From NCBI GenBank assembly GCA_000739535.1, contig DF820468.1:18464-63469 (forward strand): a stretch of 45,006 bases of DNA. The letters are read 5' to 3'. How positions within the stretch are numbered: the first letter of the stretch is position 1; the number at the start of each line of letters is the position of its first letter. The stretch comes from Candidatus Vecturithrix granuli. Lineage in GTDB: Bacteria; Moduliflexota; Moduliflexia; Moduliflexales; Moduliflexaceae. Made by a program: the position numbers and the translations under genes. Shown one piece after another: positions 1 to 8,258 of this stretch. The notes under the pieces are model-generated. The model did no database searches and was not told the origin of the DNA. It saw only the letters and a list, made by a program, of their open reading frames with translations.

Positions 1-608
1 TCGTCGCGTCCATACTCTTTGATCACTATTTCCCATCCGCCTTGGATAGGCTCGAGGACGAACTCGAAACGGCCGCCGAACGGGCGATAGAAACGTTTGC
101 CATGGCTGACATGCCCAGAAAAACTCTCCACAAAACGGGGATACTGAAACCTTCGTTTGAATTCATTCAAAGTCATGCGTTTTACCTGTGATTGGATTCC
201 GTCGATACTACCGATGACTTCACCATTTGAAACGCGAAGCCAGTATTCTCCGCAGTGCGACAATGCCCATCCGTTCCCTGGCTTTGATCCCGGTCCGTTC
301 AGTGCCAGGATCCATTCACTGCCCGGCGGAAAAGTATCGCATGGAGGACGACAATGCATTCCATCCCCCATCAGAACAACGATACCGGAATCGAGCAGAC
401 CTCCCGCGAACGTTTCCAGAACCCTGACACTCATGGCCGGCGATTTGCCAAGGTGATGACGAATAATCCTGCCATGAACAACCAGGGGAGCATCTCTCGA
501 TACAGTCAGGAATGGTCCGTTCCAGGCACAGGAACAGGCACCAGAAGGGAAGGGAAACATAAAAAAGCATAGGCCAATCAACAGGAATACTGATGCTAAT
601 TTTTTCAT
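1..608 (-). CDS. Exported CSC-type (TIMP/netrin-like) protein, C-terminus beyond window
   Basis: The minus-strand frame stays open from an ATG at 608 to the window edge (202 codons seen), so the gene is cut by the border. Residues 1-24 form a clean signal peptide (MKKLASVFLLIGLCFF...). Cleavage after Ala24 would leave Cys25-Ser-Cys27 as the mature N-terminus, the arrangement found in TIMP/netrin-like OB-fold domains. Further cysteines follow in MHCRPPC and in LSHCGEY and could form disulfides. The start lies 1 bp after the stop of the upstream gene, so the two are very likely co-transcribed and translationally coupled. The fold is inferred from the CxC start only; the function, perhaps protein or metal binding outside the cytoplasm, is unknown. 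Confidence 0.7.
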   Translation of the reverse strand, partial: MKKLASVFLLIGLCFFMFPFPSGACSCAWNGPFLTVSRDAPLVVHGRIIRHHLGKSPAMSVRVLETFAGGLLDSGIVVLMGDGMHCRPPCDTFPPGSEWILALNGPGSKPGNGWALSHCGEYWLRVSNGEVIGSIDGIQSQVKRMTLNEFKRRFQYPRFVESFSGHVSHGKRFYRPFGGRFEFVLEPIQGGWEIVIKEYGRD

Positions 609-609
609 C

Positions 610-1290
610 TCAGGGCCTTTCGTAACCTTTCAGATAAACAAATGGTTGTGCCTCCAGATCGTCGGCGATGCACAGAATCAATGAATTGGTTGATGATCTG
701 GCCCGTTTTATCGCCTCCCGATAGCGTTGTGCAAGGATTGGCCAGAGATCTTCCTCTTGTCTGGACCGTGCAGCCTCATACCCGGCTCTGAGCCGGTGAG
801 CCTTGAAGAGAAGGAGAAAAGGAGCGATAGGAGTCCCGGACCGCTTTCTTAACCAATTGTCCACAAAATTCGCTTCTCCCACAGGACCTTCGCTCATGCC
901 CTCCCACTCACCCATAAGGGGCACTTCTTCCGAAAACATTTCTGCCTCGGCATGTACCTCCTGCCCGAGTATGGCGACCATCTGTTCCACCATAACCCTC
1001 CTCCTCGCACGTACCGCTTTTTCAGAATTGGAAGGGACTTCAAACGTCCAGAGATAAGAGTTGGGGGCAATGACTGCGAGATACGTCTGCAGGCACGGCT
1101 GTACCTCCTTCGGGTAGTGCGCAGGATTCAATTCATTTGTCGGCCGCAAACCAATGAAAACTACCTCTGAGAGTGAGGGGGTCTCTGGAGGTCGTGTCTC
1201 CGCGCCACAGAACCATTCGCCGCTCGCCACAGCTATACAAACCGCGATGCACACAGAACGCAAAATATGGTTCATCCAATGAAGTTTCAT
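610..1290 (-). CDS. Exported protein of unknown function
   Basis: This 226-residue protein begins with MKLHWMNHILRS followed by a hydrophobic stretch ending near SGEWFCGAE, consistent with a signal peptide. The rest is soluble, with a charged helical middle (around EKAVRARRRVMVEQMVAILG) and no family I recognise. I chose the ATG at 1290 because it overlaps the stop of the upstream acetyltransferase as TGATG, a classic coupling arrangement; a TTG one codon earlier is the alternative. It sits in a three-gene minus-strand operon between a GNAT acetyltransferase and the CSC-type exported protein. Confidence 0.65.
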   Translation of the reverse strand: MKLHWMNHILRSVCIAVCIAVASGEWFCGAETRPPETPSLSEVVFIGLRPTNELNPAHYPKEVQPCLQTYLAVIAPNSYLWTFEVPSNSEKAVRARRRVMVEQMVAILGQEVHAEAEMFSEEVPLMGEWEGMSEGPVGEANFVDNWLRKRSGTPIAPFLLLFKAHRLRAGYEAARSRQEEDLWPILAQRYREAIKRARSSTNSLILCIADDLEAQPFVYLKGYERP

Positions 1291-1931
1291 CAAAGGTCAC
1301 AGATCAAACGGGCCATGCCGGGGGAGCCAATTTCCGTTTGAAAGTACGGGTCAGGCCATTCGTCGAGAAGTCTGAAGCCATGTTTTTCATAGGCACGCTG
1401 TGCCGGGGTGTTTCCCATGTATATCGAAATCTGCGCTTGTCGATACCCCTTTCTTCTTCCTATATTGAGTATGTTGTCCAGTAAGCGGTCTACTATACCC
1501 CTTCTCCGATATGCAGGAATCGTTGCAACGCTGTCAATGACCCATGCACCTGGGACCGAGGGTGGAATAGACGCCGTGATTCGTGGCGGTTCCCCGGCGG
1601 CCATCTCCCTGATAGGAAATCTGCCCAGTTTCCCATATACTTCTGGCAGGGCTTCTATGAGTTTGGGGTAGCCCTGAGTATCGGGATTATAGCCGCCAAG
1701 CCCGGATACGGGACCTTCTTGAACTTCTGCTATTATATAGCAAGAGTGGTGAAACAGGTGGGGGGCGCCCGTTACGGTCAAAAGTTCCAAAAAACTCAGG
1801 CAGTCGTTTTCAGGGAGATTAAGAATGACTTCCCATATACCCCGTTTCACATGGGCCCTCCCGGCAGTCAATATGAGCCAGGCAAGAAACGGTGCATCAG
1901 TCGCTCTGGCATTGCGGATCTTTAGATCCAT
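1290..1931 (-). CDS. GNAT-family N-acetyltransferase
   Basis: A 213-residue GNAT protein that would transfer an acetyl group from acetyl-CoA to an unknown amine. The acetyl-CoA binding signature lies at VIDSVATIPAYRRRGIVDRLL (R-R-x-G-x in the beta4-alpha3 loop), followed by GNTPAQRAYEKHGFRL, the usual motif B with the conserved Tyr. The start has a GGAG ribosome binding site 8 nt upstream (minus-strand GGAGAACAAGA-ATG). It is first in a tightly packed operon with two exported proteins. An attC-like palindrome lies immediately upstream (1967-2024), so this operon may have arrived as a unit. Confidence 0.85.
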   Translation of the reverse strand: MDLKIRNARATDAPFLAWLILTAGRAHVKRGIWEVILNLPENDCLSFLELLTVTGAPHLFHHSCYIIAEVQEGPVSGLGGYNPDTQGYPKLIEALPEVYGKLGRFPIREMAAGEPPRITASIPPSVPGAWVIDSVATIPAYRRRGIVDRLLDNILNIGRRKGYRQAQISIYMGNTPAQRAYEKHGFRLLDEWPDPYFQTEIGSPGMARLICDL

Positions 1932-1966
1932 TCTTGTTCTCCATAAAGATGACTCCTCTCGGTATC

Positions 1967-2024
1967 GTCCAACGCCGGAATTGAGCCGGAACGGTACGCG
2001 ATCGGCTCGAAGGACTGGTTATAC
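1967..2024 (-). repeat. Short attC-like palindrome (58 bp)
   Basis: The outer boxes are GTCCAAC (1967-1973, fits RYYYAAC) and GTTATAC (2018-2024, 6 of 7 to GTTRRRY). Read on the minus strand they are GTATAAC and GTTGGAC, the latter a perfect R' box. Nine bases inside each box is a GAGCCG/CGGCTC stem. Total length is close to the 57-60 bp minimum known for attC sites. It lacks the longer core shared by the other sites in this window, so it could be an ordinary hairpin. Confidence 0.35.
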
Positions 2025-2108
2025 CCTCCCTCTTGATTCCCTGATCGCTTCAAGTATTTCCTGCGTGGTTACGTCCTTTATTGATAGAATTTTTGCCACC
2101 TCGCACAT
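2019..2108 (-). CDS. Short open frame, possible remnant
   Basis: A 29-codon frame from ATG 2108 (MCEVAKILSIKDVTTQEILE..., ending ESRGRV) whose TAA stop lies inside the outer box of the attC-like palindrome. The same frame is open for a further 14 codons upstream of the ATG, without a start. The composition looks protein-like, with an amphipathic helix at the C-terminus, so it may be the tail of a decayed cassette gene. No family is recognised. Confidence 0.2.
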   Translation of the reverse strand: MCEVAKILSIKDVTTQEILEAIRESRGRV

Positions 2109-2332
2109 GCCGCTATGACTGATGAGGGACAGCTTTACTTCAAGACACCACTACTCGCAGAATGCTTCATATGCTGAGATATTGAATCTTTTTTTTGATA
2201 TTCCATGATCTTCCCTGAAAATCGCACATAATCCAATAGCGTATCATACTCCACGGGAGTACGGTATCCAAACCATGCCGGAATCTGCGAGATTTCATTT
2301 CAATATTGTCACTATGAAAAAATGGAACTGAT
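2109..2332. other. Non-coding gap
   Basis: About 220 bases between the short frame and the YHS gene. AT-rich with a run of eight T around 2189. I see no convincing gene, promoter or terminator hairpin in it. Confidence 0.5.
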
Positions 2333-2785
2333 TTATTTATTCCCGGAGAATTTTGACCAATTCTTATCAGCCTTTTTAATATTACCCGGGATATCTTTGC
2401 TCCATTTTTCATGTGCTGCTTCGCTGCAATTAAGATACAGTTTGCCGTTGACTATTTTCCAGACTTCCGGATCGGTTTCCGCTTTTCTTGATTCTGTCAT
2501 TGCCCAGGCGCAATACCCATTGTACTGAGGCGCATATTTTTCGGGATTATTATCAAATATATCTTTGTGCTCTTTATTTGAAAAATACCAAATCAAGCCA
2601 TTCCATTGGGAAAGATATTGTTGATTTCCTGGCAATGCTTTCCCTTTCGTAAAATATGCGACAGTGTCATATCCATGAATGGCAATTGTATTTGAGATCA
2701 TTTTTTCAGCACCAAGTTCTGTTATACCAATTATAAATGTTACCATAAACACGAGGTATATCGCTATTCTTTCAAAATGTTTCAT
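2333..2785 (-). CDS. Exported YHS-domain protein
   Basis: A 150-residue protein with an N-terminal membrane or signal segment (IAIYLVFMVTFIIGITELGA) followed by a YHS domain. Diagnostic pieces are IAIHGYDTVAYFTKGKALPG, WNGLIWYFSNKEH, NPEKYAPQYNGYCAWAM and VNGKLYLN. YHS domains are small modules thought to bind metals or heme. An internal ATG at 2785 is preferred over the ATG at 2791 because GGAGGGAGG then has normal spacing. The gene is noticeably AT-rich compared with its neighbours, suggesting separate origin. It stands alone, with a TACTG-CATA-CAGTA palindrome about 20 bp upstream that could be an operator. Confidence 0.85.
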   Translation of the reverse strand: MKHFERIAIYLVFMVTFIIGITELGAEKMISNTIAIHGYDTVAYFTKGKALPGNQQYLSQWNGLIWYFSNKEHKDIFDNNPEKYAPQYNGYCAWAMTESRKAETDPEVWKIVNGKLYLNCSEAAHEKWSKDIPGNIKKADKNWSKFSGNK

Positions 2786-2921
2786 ATGCATCCTCCCTCC
2801 TTTTTGTCTACTGCATACAGTATATAGATGAGAAAATTAGGGAGCAAGAATTTACCCCTGGTGGTTTCTTGCGGTGTGCCGCGATGATAGAATGGGGTAA
2901 AATCATTTTGGTTTTGCAGAT

Positions 2922-4874
2922 CTACTTAGGCCAGTTCTTACCCGGTTTCCCCCAGTCGTACTCGTCAAATGTCCCTGCCTGATAGTCGTAGGTTGCCTCC
3001 AATGTCAGCAGCTCCTCGTCTCCACCAAGGTCAAACTCGCGCCAGTACGTCTGTTTCATGTCCGGACGAAAATTCATTCCTTCCTCAAGCCGGTCAGGTA
3101 TATCGTCCTTATCCGTATCTTCGCTTTCTTTCCAGCCTTGAGGCCAAAAAGTGTGGAAATTATTGAAGTGGGTAAACTCATGCATAACATCAACAGCAAA
3201 GGTGTCAATGTAGGTATAACTAAAAAAATTCCTCCCCGAAAGCGACGATGGTATTGACCGCTTGATCGCCGGAAGCTCAACATAGAACGTATCAGGGTCC
3301 CACGTATTCGTCCTGAGGTTGCATACATTAATGGTCTTGTGGCCGGCATAGAATGGATTGTACTGGCCTATAACGCCGCGCTGGCCACATTTGCATTCCG
3401 TGCCCGGAATCCCTTCGCACTGATACGCAATCCTGACATTCTGTCCAAACGGCCTTGCCGCCGGGGTTTGCTTCCAGTAATAGAACCAGTTGGGGTACTT
3501 TCCCCCGGGGTTGTTCTTTTCATCCCTGGGATAGAAGAACTGAACCTCTCGTGTCTCTTCTATCCTGCATGAATCCACTTTCAGGGTTGCCTTCACTGTC
3601 TTTCTGCCGAACTCGTTATTGTCCTCGGGTAACCCTTTATAGACAACGGTGAGCTTTCGTCCTTTTGGCGTTGACGATAGCGAAGCGGGAGTAATGGTTC
3701 GGCTTGATCCTTCTATCTTGGGAATGGTCCATTCAACTGAATCAGCATACTGCTCCGGTACAGTCCGGGCTTCAAGCTCCAGGGTAAGCTTGTTGGAATG
3801 TTCGCGTACGATGTACTCGTCACTGAAAACATGTCTGCTCTTGTCTTCAGGGCTAACGATTATGAGCTTCACCGATTTCATATCCTTGCATTCCTCGGGC
3901 TCTTGCCTGATCTTGAGATACAGCGTCATCGTGGAGCCTGGACGACAGCCAGGTGAAGGCCCCATTGGCCTGCCGATATCCTTGTTTAATGATATCTCTC
4001 CTCGTTTGAGCAGTTGTTCGAACTCTGGCCTGCTCAACGTCCATGTGGCGCTAAAACACCCCATTCCGAGGTTCGTCTTGCCGTCATCGCCCAGGAAGGT
4101 AACCGAGGGCGCATTGGCTGTAACTTCGATCTGACCATTTTCAGAGGTGACTGCGCTCACCACGCCGGCATGGAATTGCGGGTAACGTTCTCCCTGAGAA
4201 ATCTCGTAGCGAAGGAAGTTGGCCCAGCCGGTACATGATGATGGCGAATATGAGCTCCTGCGCACACACTTCTTTCCCATCAAGCCGGAAACAGCGATCT
4301 CTGTTGATAGCGAATCAATGTTATAATCCTTCTTGCCATCAAATCGTCCTTTTTTTGAATTGTAAGCATGCAGGACGATCAGATTACCGACAAACCTCTC
4401 CTTGATCGTGTAGAGAAGATCGGTCTTCACTTCATTATAGAAAAGTTCTTTTTCGCCACCGTTGACGACAATATACCCTTCCAGTGGTACAGCCTCAGGA
4501 ATTTGCATTGTCTCCATATTTTTAGAAATTTTGTTGCCCATCATATTTCTTGCCTGGGAGAACTGGTTATTGATGATTTCACGTTGACGATCCATCTCTC
4601 TCTCCGGCGTTTCAGCCGGCATGACAGGCATGGTTTTCATACCGGAAATGCCACCGGCTTTTTTGTTAGCCTCCATTATAAATTGCATGGCATCCCGATA
4701 TGCACCCATGAGACTGTTCAGATCGGTTGTGCCTTGCATCTGCTGCTCGATCTGTTTTGCCCGTTGCTCAAACTCTTCCAGAGACTGTGCAATTGCCGTA
4801 ATGTAAAAGAAAGAAAAAACTATTGCCCCGACTATACCCGTCAGTATCGTTCTTTTTTGCATATTACGTATCAT
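2922..4874 (-). CDS. Large exported putative zinc metalloprotein with HEFTH motif
   Basis: A 650-residue protein with an N-terminal signal sequence (ILTGIVGAIVFSFFYITAIAQ), a charged helical region to about residue 90, then a long stretch that looks like beta-rich domains. Near the C-terminus, VMHEFTHFNNFH carries an HExxH zinc-binding motif (His565, Glu566, His569). Possible third ligands are the acidic residues in DEELLTLEATY (about 619-626), as in gluzincins. Between them lies DTDKDDIPDRLE (586-597), a calcium-binding type-3-repeat-like segment. The start may instead be the ATG at 4862. No known peptidase family is recognised by eye; peptidase activity is an inference from the motif. Confidence 0.6.
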   Translation of the reverse strand: MIRNMQKRTILTGIVGAIVFSFFYITAIAQSLEEFEQRAKQIEQQMQGTTDLNSLMGAYRDAMQFIMEANKKAGGISGMKTMPVMPAETPEREMDRQREIINNQFSQARNMMGNKISKNMETMQIPEAVPLEGYIVVNGGEKELFYNEVKTDLLYTIKERFVGNLIVLHAYNSKKGRFDGKKDYNIDSLSTEIAVSGLMGKKCVRRSSYSPSSCTGWANFLRYEISQGERYPQFHAGVVSAVTSENGQIEVTANAPSVTFLGDDGKTNLGMGCFSATWTLSRPEFEQLLKRGEISLNKDIGRPMGPSPGCRPGSTMTLYLKIRQEPEECKDMKSVKLIIVSPEDKSRHVFSDEYIVREHSNKLTLELEARTVPEQYADSVEWTIPKIEGSSRTITPASLSSTPKGRKLTVVYKGLPEDNNEFGRKTVKATLKVDSCRIEETREVQFFYPRDEKNNPGGKYPNWFYYWKQTPAARPFGQNVRIAYQCEGIPGTECKCGQRGVIGQYNPFYAGHKTINVCNLRTNTWDPDTFYVELPAIKRSIPSSLSGRNFFSYTYIDTFAVDVMHEFTHFNNFHTFWPQGWKESEDTDKDDIPDRLEEGMNFRPDMKQTYWREFDLGGDEELLTLEATYDYQAGTFDEYDWGKPGKNWPK

Positions 4875-5171
4875 TTCCTTGTTCTTTTATGTTGTTATCG
4901 TCCTAAGCGCAAATACCTTTACCCCATACATCAGGAGAGACGAACATTGCCGCCAATGAAGCTGCATGGAGCGAAAAAAGGCCTTTAACGGTTCCGTTCG
5001 CTGAAAAGACATAGGTATCGGAAACTATGTGCGTCGATTGAGGTTTCAAGCCAAATTTTCAAGACATTACTCATGTCCGATGATTCAGAAGCGCCTATTA
5101 TGTTAGTCTGCGGTGATGTCTCTTTTTCATCTGGCTCGTCATGGGCATGCCCAATGAGGCGCGTTAGCCAA
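4875..5171. other. Non-coding gap
   Basis: Nearly 300 bases between two minus-strand genes. A 73-codon frame (4985-5206) overlaps the methyltransferase end and looks non-coding. On the minus strand GGCTAAC at about 5164 resembles an attC R'' box, but no matching partner at a sensible distance was found. Confidence 0.4.
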
Positions 5172-5936
5172 CTAAAAATGTGCCATACCCCCTTTCTTGA
5201 ACACATAAATCGCCCATCCCAGCGTTTCCCGTCCCCACCTCAGGTACGCTTTCTTATTCTCGCGCACTCGCTTCAGTACGGCCTCCACATCTGGATCATC
5301 CCGATGGTCATTCGCCCAGGTTTCCGCAGCATACCACTGGAGCCCTTCATACCTGTCCCAGTCATCCTGGCTGCTTACGAGCGTGTAAACTGCCTCCAAT
5401 CCCTGCTCTCGCCCGACCTCTGCATTCTGATAATGTGTTCCGAAGTCGTTCCGTGTCATTCCGATCGCTTCTAAATACTCTCTTTCCGGTTCATGCCGCC
5501 AGTATGGCTCTCCCACAACGATCCAACTTTCTGGGGCTGCCATCTTCTGCAGCGCGTTCAACGTCCCTCGATACCCGCCATAAATCCAACTCGCACCGAT
5601 GCAGGCGACCAGATCAAAGCTCTCTACGGTCTCTGGGACATACTTGGCCCCGTCCATCTCCAAGAAATGGAGTTGGGCATCCGGAACACGTTCTTGATGC
5701 TTCTTGTGGACATCAGCAATGCAGTAGGGAGAGCAATCAACTCCTGTCCCTGTCATTTGTCGGTACCGCTCTGCAAGCCTGATGAGAAACTCACCCTTTC
5801 CAGTGGCGATATCAAGCACGCGTGCCCCAGGTTTCAGAGGCAGAAGTGTGATAAGCTGTTCAAGTTTCTCAAGACTCATCGGATTGCAGAGAATGTGCTC
5901 CCGATGCGTGATGTTAAAGAACTTCCACATGTCCAT
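5172..5936 (-). CDS. Class I SAM-dependent methyltransferase
   Basis: A 254-residue methyltransferase. Motif I, VLDIATGKGEFL (residues 40-51), is the SAM-binding glycine loop. Later motifs are VDCSPYCIADVH, FLEMDGA, FDLVACIGASWIYGGY and SWIVVGEPYWRHEP, as in UbiE/Methyltransf_11-like enzymes. The substrate is unknown. The start at 5936 is fixed by AAAGGAGG 7 nt upstream; a longer open frame to 6005 runs into the palindrome and is unlikely to be translated. It follows an attC-like palindrome (5962-6070) on the same strand, so it may be a cassette gene. Confidence 0.85.
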   Translation of the reverse strand: MDMWKFFNITHREHILCNPMSLEKLEQLITLLPLKPGARVLDIATGKGEFLIRLAERYRQMTGTGVDCSPYCIADVHKKHQERVPDAQLHFLEMDGAKYVPETVESFDLVACIGASWIYGGYRGTLNALQKMAAPESWIVVGEPYWRHEPEREYLEAIGMTRNDFGTHYQNAEVGREQGLEAVYTLVSSQDDWDRYEGLQWYAAETWANDHRDDPDVEAVLKRVRENKKAYLRWGRETLGWAIYVFKKGGMAHF

Positions 5937-5961
5937 GCGTATACCTCCTTTATCAATGCCA

Positions 5962-6070
5962 TCCGAACGCCCGGCGTCAGCCGCCTTGAAGGGCGGGCGT
6001 AACAACCCTTAACATTCGGCAACCAACTTTCCCGCCCGCCCTTCAAGGTCGGCTGACGCCATTGTTGGGC
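5962..6070 (-). repeat. attC-like recombination site with 27-bp imperfectly paired arms
   Basis: On the minus strand the site opens with GCCCAAC (6070-6064, perfect RYYYAAC) and closes with GTTCGGA (5968-5962, 5 of 7 to GTTRRRY). Inside are two arms that pair over about 27 bp except for one unpaired A (GTCAGCCGACCTTGAAGGG against CCCTTCAAGGCGGCTGAC), matching the extrahelical bases typical of attC. The loop contains GGGCGGGAAAGTTGGTTGC, nearly the core seen at 27.15 and 43.95 kb. It lies between two minus-strand genes, as expected of cassette junctions. Confidence 0.55.
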
Positions 6071-6156
6071 GGATTGTTCGATCTGCAACCATCTCCGAAT
6101 ATGCAACCAATGTTGCCATACAGGGCGGCGTTTCGTTCAGCATACTTTTTAAATTG

Positions 6157-6624
6157 TTATTTTGAATATTTTTCTGAAAGTCTCTTATGAGCAATACACT
6201 CATCTTTTAATTCTGTAGCTGCCATTTTCCACCATTCCTGATGTGTATATTTCCCTTCTTTTATCAATTGTGGGTAGTAGACATAAATAAAACCCGGTCC
6301 CGAAATACCAAATAAACTTCGAATATTGGGACAACCATCAGCACCGACAAATAATTCATTCAGTGTTGTTGTTAAGTCATGAATAATAGATACACCAATT
6401 AAACATTTTGCCTTTTCGCTAATTTCTTGACATTGTTCCATCGGTTTCTTATTAAAAATAATAGAAGCATCTCTGATCGTTAAATTTGGGATAGATATAT
6501 CTAATCGTGTCATGATATTATGCTGTTCGTCGTTTAATTCAGCATAAGCAGACCATAAATCATCAGCAACCTTATTATACGTTACAGCAAAATTCCGTTT
6601 TATCGATAAATTATTCTCACTCAT
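6157..6624 (-). CDS. DUF2889-like protein
   Basis: A 155-residue AT-rich gene. The central part (LNDEQHNIMTRLDISIPNLT, then DASIIFNKKPMEQCQEI and CLIGVSIIHDLTTTLNELFVG, then GCPNI) follows the pattern I know for DUF2889 proteins, whose function is unknown. The C-terminal part is short for the family. The start at 6624 is chosen because GGAGG sits 5 nt upstream (GGAGGATAAA-ATG); an earlier ATG at 6636 lies over that site. Its low GC and codon use differ clearly from the neighbouring transporter operon, and an attC-like site follows it, both consistent with horizontal acquisition. Confidence 0.6.
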   Translation of the reverse strand: MSENNLSIKRNFAVTYNKVADDLWSAYAELNDEQHNIMTRLDISIPNLTIRDASIIFNKKPMEQCQEISEKAKCLIGVSIIHDLTTTLNELFVGADGCPNIRSLFGISGPGFIYVYYPQLIKEGKYTHQEWWKMAATELKDECIAHKRLSEKYSK

Positions 6625-6685
6625 TTTATCCTCCATGGCGACAAGTGTATATCTTTATCTACCGCCAAACAAGTTATTATCCAGT

Positions 6686-6719
6686 TCTGGATAACATGCC
6701 TTTTGTCATGTTATCCAGA
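6686..6719. repeat. Perfect 13-bp inverted repeat
   Basis: TCTGGATAACATG (6686-6698) and CATGTTATCCAGA (6707-6719) with an 8-nt spacer. A partial third copy, TTATTATCCAG, sits just upstream. It lies 50-80 bp before the DUF2889-like gene and could be an operator or a transcript hairpin. Confidence 0.7.
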
Positions 6720-6887
6720 TGAGCAGGTGATGATCGTCATTTTTTGACGCGTTTTCTTGACATCTACCTTTTGTCGTATGGTCGTTTCAACGTCATACCT
6801 TGCCGGACTCCGGAACGGCAAAATCGGTCATGGTGAAACGCTAAGTGACATCCGTTCGTTGAACAAATTCGAAACCAGCCAGGACTT

Positions 6888-6913
6888 GTTCCCTTCGACT
6901 CCGCTCAGGGAAC
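6888..6913. repeat. Short hairpin of the TTCGACTCCGCTCAGG type
   Basis: GTTCCCT (6888-6894) pairs with AGGGAAC (6907-6913) around TTCGACTCCGCT. This hairpin motif resembles dispersed palindromic repeats found in many bacterial genomes. It lies just downstream of the nucleoside hydrolase stop and may act in termination. Confidence 0.5.
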
Positions 6914-6950
6914 GGTATCACTTACCATTTCACCACGATCCAAATCGTCC

Positions 6951-8024
6951 TTATTGCTGCGTCAGTAAATCCACCATCACATTCCAGAAACGTTCTTCAT
7001 CAATGGTAAACAGAATGCGAACTTGCTGGGTACCGGCCGGGCCTTGTTTTTTGTACCCGAGGCTGCGGCCATAATCTAAATTATAATCCGCATTCACATC
7101 CACCCAGCGCGTTTGTTCTTCTGTGATCAGGGTCGGGTCAATCGTCACCGTCGCGGCAATGGTATCCCATACCAGGCGTGTAAAGTTCGCATCTTTCTCA
7201 AAGCGCGGGCCGTACGTTTCTTTAAAGACTTTCGTCACCGGGGTATCAACGCTTGTGACACGATCAAAAATGGCTTTATTGAAACGATATTTTTCACAGA
7301 CATCTAAGCCGACAATGAGTTGATCCGCAAAAGGGGCGCGAATTGTCATTTTGGCGGCTTCCGGATCGAACCACCAGTTAAATTCTGCGGCGGGCGTGGT
7401 ATTGCCGGGCACATCAATCGCGCCGCCCATATAAACCACCCGTTTGACCATTGGAATGATTTCCGGTGCCAGGCGGATTGCCATCGCCAGGTTCGTGCAG
7501 GGACCAATCGCAATCACTGTTACCTCGCCAGGATTGGCTTTGATCGTCTCAATCAGGAAATTGACGCCGTGCTGCTCGATTGGTTTCAGCGTCGGCTCGC
7601 CTCCGAATTTTTCCTTATACACGTCAAGATATGACGCCGGTTCCGGTCGGCCAAAACACCCGATATAACTTGACGCGCCGATTCCAAACATCTGGCGTTC
7701 GAGTTCGATTGTTTCATAGCGGTTGGCCCGTAACGGAAATCTTGCGCCCTCAGCGACCGGAATATCGGAACGTCCGATCAATTCCAATTGACGCAGCGCA
7801 TACGCGGTGCCTTCAGGAATCCAGGTATTTCCGGCGACAGTGACGACACCAAGCAGTTCAATCTCCGGGTGTCTGGCGAGCATGATCATTGCCACGCCAT
7901 CATCATACATCATAACCATATCCGTATCCAGAATCACTTTCTCTTTGGCGATTGCCGGGATCGTCAGCAAAACGGAAATCAACAGCGCCACACAAAAATT
8001 CCATACTAGACGTTTTGTAAACAT
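6951..8024 (-). CDS. Exported nucleoside hydrolase (IunH family)
   Basis: A 357-residue protein with a signal peptide (residues 1-26, cleavage near AIA-KEK). It would cleave the N-glycosidic bond of nucleosides to ribose and base outside the cytoplasm. The calcium/ribose-binding aspartates sit in ILDTDMVMMYDDG (31-43), followed by GVVTVAGN, EVTVIAIGPCTNLA, VVYMGGAIDVPG, EFNWWFDPEAA and IVGLDVC, all typical of the family. The start at 8024 has GGAGGG upstream; the longer frame to 8075 has none. It is last in a minus-strand cluster behind a binding protein and two ABC permeases, so the importer probably carries a nucleoside or its sugar product. Confidence 0.9.
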   Translation of the reverse strand: MFTKRLVWNFCVALLISVLLTIPAIAKEKVILDTDMVMMYDDGVAMIMLARHPEIELLGVVTVAGNTWIPEGTAYALRQLELIGRSDIPVAEGARFPLRANRYETIELERQMFGIGASSYIGCFGRPEPASYLDVYKEKFGGEPTLKPIEQHGVNFLIETIKANPGEVTVIAIGPCTNLAMAIRLAPEIIPMVKRVVYMGGAIDVPGNTTPAAEFNWWFDPEAAKMTIRAPFADQLIVGLDVCEKYRFNKAIFDRVTSVDTPVTKVFKETYGPRFEKDANFTRLVWDTIAATVTIDPTLITEEQTRWVDVNADYNLDYGRSLGYKKQGPAGTQQVRILFTIDEERFWNVMVDLLTQQ

Positions 8025-8258
8025 AGTTCCCTCCTTGTAACGATGCCGCCTGAATCTATCACAGTCTTTTTGCACACTGGCCTAAGCGCGATATATCCAG
8101 GTTTGGCAGATAGCATGAAAAAATCTTCATGAGCGACGACAAAGAAAAGGAGGACATTTTTAACAGATGTCAAGGAAATTCACAAAATTTTTACACCTCA
8201 AGAGCGCGATTGAAAATAAGCGTTTGTCAGGGTAAATGAAGTACGAAAGTAGAAGTAC
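8025..8258. other. Gap within the transporter cluster
   Basis: About 230 bases between permease and hydrolase. An imperfect hairpin (AGGGTAA...TTACCCT, 8229-8264) overlaps the permease stop and may be a processing or termination signal. No gene seen. Confidence 0.4.

Larger units (their letters stand above)
6637..6950. other. Intergenic region with two hairpins
   Basis: About 310 bases between the DUF2889-like gene and the nucleoside hydrolase. It holds a perfect 13-bp inverted repeat (6686-6719) and a 7-bp-arm hairpin around TTCGACTCCGCTC (6888-6913). An imperfect 23-bp inverted repeat surrounds the latter (GGTGAAACGCTAAGTGAC against GGTAAGTGA-type sequence). No gene seen. Confidence 0.5.

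Noticed and set aside
4985-5206. 73-residue ORF and attC-like box near 5164
   Set aside because: The ORF overlaps the methyltransferase end and looks non-coding; no paired R box at 55-150 bp was found.
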